Below, in pieces: positions 7,052 to 8,384 of a DNA stretch of 8,384 bases. Both the position numbers and the translations under genes were made by a program. The stretch comes from Chloroflexota bacterium (GTDB lineage Bacteria; Chloroflexota; Anaerolineae; Anaerolineales; UBA11579). Position 1 is the first letter of the stretch; each line of letters starts with the position of its first letter. The notes beneath the pieces were generated by a model. That model saw only the letters and a list, made by a program, of their open reading frames with translations, made no database searches and was not told the DNA's origin. The DNA lies in the NCBI GenBank assembly GCA_030610225.1, contig JAUWSD010000044.1, positions 1 to 8,384 of the forward strand, given 5' to 3'.

Positions 7052-7060
7052 TGTTAAAAT
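7052..7060 (+). promoter_or_regulatory. candidate extended -10 promoter for the DUF2779 gene
   Basis: TGTTAAAAT matches an extended -10 element (TGn followed by a 5/6 match to TATAAT). A TTGATT at 7029-7034 lies upstream, but its 20-base spacing is too long for a normal -35. The terminator just before and the start codon at 7111 require a promoter in this interval, which gives the weak motif some support. Confidence 0.35.
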
Positions 7061-7110
7061 ATAAGAAGTGGAAAGATTGACCTATCATCAATTAAAAGAG
7101 GGCTGAGAAC

Positions 7111-8384
7111 ATGACTCAAATATCAAAATCCGACTTTTTGCTTTACCTTGAATCTCCGATGCACCTTTGGGCGAGAATAAATCAGCAGCTCGATCTATCT
7201 GTTCCCAGTTTATATGACCGTTTCAAAATGGAACAAGGCCAGGAGATAGAAAAAATTGCTGAAGAATATCTCCTGCAAAAATTTGAGGGTCTTGAGACGA
7301 TCACCCAGCAAACATATACCACTGAACATTTTCTGGCCCGACCAGATCTCGTCGTCAAGAACCCACCATCAGATAAATTTGATATTTATGAGATCAAAAG
7401 CTCATCCTCAGTCAAGAAAGTACATGAATACGACATCACTTTCCAAACCCTTGTCTGTGCTGAGTCCATTCCAGTTGGAAACTCGTATATTGTCCACATA
7501 AACAAAGAGTTTATTAAAAATGGTGATGTTGATTTCTCAAAATTCTTTCAAATCACCAATGTGAATGAAAAAATATATGACCGTCAGGCAGAAGTAAAAG
7601 AGTTGATGCAGGAGGCTTGGGAAATATCTGGAAAAGCAACTTCCGATGGGATAGAAAGATGCTTGAAACCTGCTAAGTGTGATTGCATCAGCTTATGCCA
7701 CGGTCATCTGCCAGAGCATCCCATCTATGAAGTAAGCCGAATAGGAAAGAAAGCCCGTGCTCTACGGGACCAAGGCGTTCTTGCGATCAAGGATATTCCA
7801 GCAGGTTTTCCCCTCACCAGCAGACAAAGCCTCCAGGTAAAAGCCGTTAAAGAAAACAAAGTCCTGATTGATAAAAATGGCATCCAGGGATTACTGGATA
7901 GACTTGAATACCCGATCTACTTCCTCGATTATGAAACTTTTAATCCAGCAGTACCATTCTTTGATGGCTATTCACCATACCAGCAAATTACATTCCAGTT
8001 CTCACTTCATACGCTACCTGCTCCAGGAGAAGAAATCCAGCATACAGAATACCTGCACGATGAATTAAGCGATCCTGCAAATGCGCTTGTAGAACATCTA
8101 AAAAAGCATATCAGCGACATTGGTTCTGTGATCGTATGGAATAAATCTTTTGAAAAGGGGCGTAATTCGGACATGGCTGCATTGAACCCGGAATATAAGG
8201 AATTCATGGACAACATAAATGACCGCTTATTTGACTTGATGGATATCTTCAGTAAAACTCATTATGTCGATCCGAACTTTCTTGGAAGCGCATCTTTGAA
8301 GAATGTTCTGCCAGTCCTCGTACCCCACCTGTCATATCAAGACCTCACAATCTCAAATGGCGAAATAACAATGATCGCATGGAA
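7111..8384 (+). CDS. DUF2779 protein: Cas4/RecB-like nuclease plus DEDD-like exonuclease domain, partial
   Basis: The first 424 residues are visible, with no stop before the right edge. GAGGG (7098-7102) lies eight bases before the ATG. The N-terminal part (about 1-200) resembles Cas4/RecB-family PD-(D/E)XK nucleases. It has ARPDLV with Asp79, then DIYEIKSSSS with Glu94 and Lys96, and a later Gln/Tyr helix (ITFQTLVCAESIPVGNSY). A cysteine cluster CLKPAKCDCISLC (Cys184, 190, 192, 196) could hold an Fe-S cluster. The second part matches DUF2779: YFLDYETFNP (Asp273, Glu275) looks like the DxE exo-I motif of DEDD 3'-5' exonucleases, and VIVWNKSFEKGRN (from about 340) like exo-II. The exo-III motif would lie beyond the window. 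At the N-terminus, where relatives often have CP before HLW, this protein has SP (Ser15). Likely role: a DNA- or RNA-processing nuclease; its cellular job is not known. It is not part of the acyl-CoA operon. No CRISPR array is visible. Confidence 0.85.
   Translation, partial: MTQISKSDFLLYLESPMHLWARINQQLDLSVPSLYDRFKMEQGQEIEKIAEEYLLQKFEGLETITQQTYTTEHFLARPDLVVKNPPSDKFDIYEIKSSSSVKKVHEYDITFQTLVCAESIPVGNSYIVHINKEFIKNGDVDFSKFFQITNVNEKIYDRQAEVKELMQEAWEISGKATSDGIERCLKPAKCDCISLCHGHLPEHPIYEVSRIGKKARALRDQGVLAIKDIPAGFPLTSRQSLQVKAVKENKVLIDKNGIQGLLDRLEYPIYFLDYETFNPAVPFFDGYSPYQQITFQFSLHTLPAPGEEIQHTEYLHDELSDPANALVEHLKKHISDIGSVIVWNKSFEKGRNSDMAALNPEYKEFMDNINDRLFDLMDIFSKTHYVDPNFLGSASLKNVLPVLVPHLSYQDLTISNGEITMIAW

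Noticed and set aside
7111..8384. CRISPR-Cas locus suggested by the Cas4-like domain
   Set aside because: No repeat-spacer array and no other cas-like gene is in the window, and the DUF2779 domain sets this protein apart from adaptation Cas4.

Overview
The window looks like a piece of an anaerobic bacterial chromosome. GC content is moderate (mid-40s percent by eye), Shine-Dalgarno sites are strong, and spacing is bacterial. The combination of an HdrA/GltD-type flavoprotein with an acyl-CoA degradation cluster built on an SCP2-type thiolase-like protein and a DUF35 protein is common in Chloroflexota (Anaerolineae, Dehalococcoidia) and Desulfobacterota. I lean to Anaerolineae-like Chloroflexota, but this is inferred from gene content only and is low confidence.

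Layout. (1) 1-1580, minus strand: the N-terminal 526 residues of a large Fe-S flavoprotein in which an HdrA-like FAD/ferredoxin head is fused to a GltD/NfnB-like NAD(P)H:FAD module; the rest lies off the left edge. (2) 1581-1897: an AT-rich divergent intergenic region with a candidate promoter for the minus gene, a 9-bp direct repeat at exactly 22-bp spacing, and an inverted repeat. (3) 1898-6955, plus strand: a tight four-gene operon (gaps of 15, 38 and 1 nt) encoding an AMP-forming acyl-CoA synthetase, an acyl-CoA dehydrogenase, a thiolase-superfamily protein and a DUF35 OB-fold protein. It is closed by a textbook intrinsic terminator at 6966-6994. (4) 7111-8384, plus strand: an unrelated gene running off the right edge, encoding a DUF2779 protein with a Cas4/RecB-like nuclease head and a DEDD-exonuclease-like second domain.

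How the genes may work together. The synthetase would activate a carboxylic acid, the dehydrogenase would make the alpha,beta-enoyl-CoA, and the thiolase-like/DUF35 pair would cleave (or form) a C-C bond. The divergent HdrA-GltD flavoprotein could take up or bifurcate the reducing equivalents. No enoyl-CoA hydratase, 3-hydroxyacyl-CoA dehydrogenase or ETF is encoded in the window.

The most interesting point is the last pair. The thiolase-like protein has Gly at the position of the nucleophilic Cys (VEGGGATGG where active archaeal-type thiolases have the VEAACASGG pattern). Its DUF35 partner has lost all four zinc-ribbon cysteines, both CxxCG knuckles reading DxxSG. This points away from ordinary thiolysis and toward a Cys-independent reaction, possibly a retro-aldol cleavage like that of the actinobacterial steroid side-chain aldolase Ltp2 with its DUF35 partner, but with a zinc-free partner.
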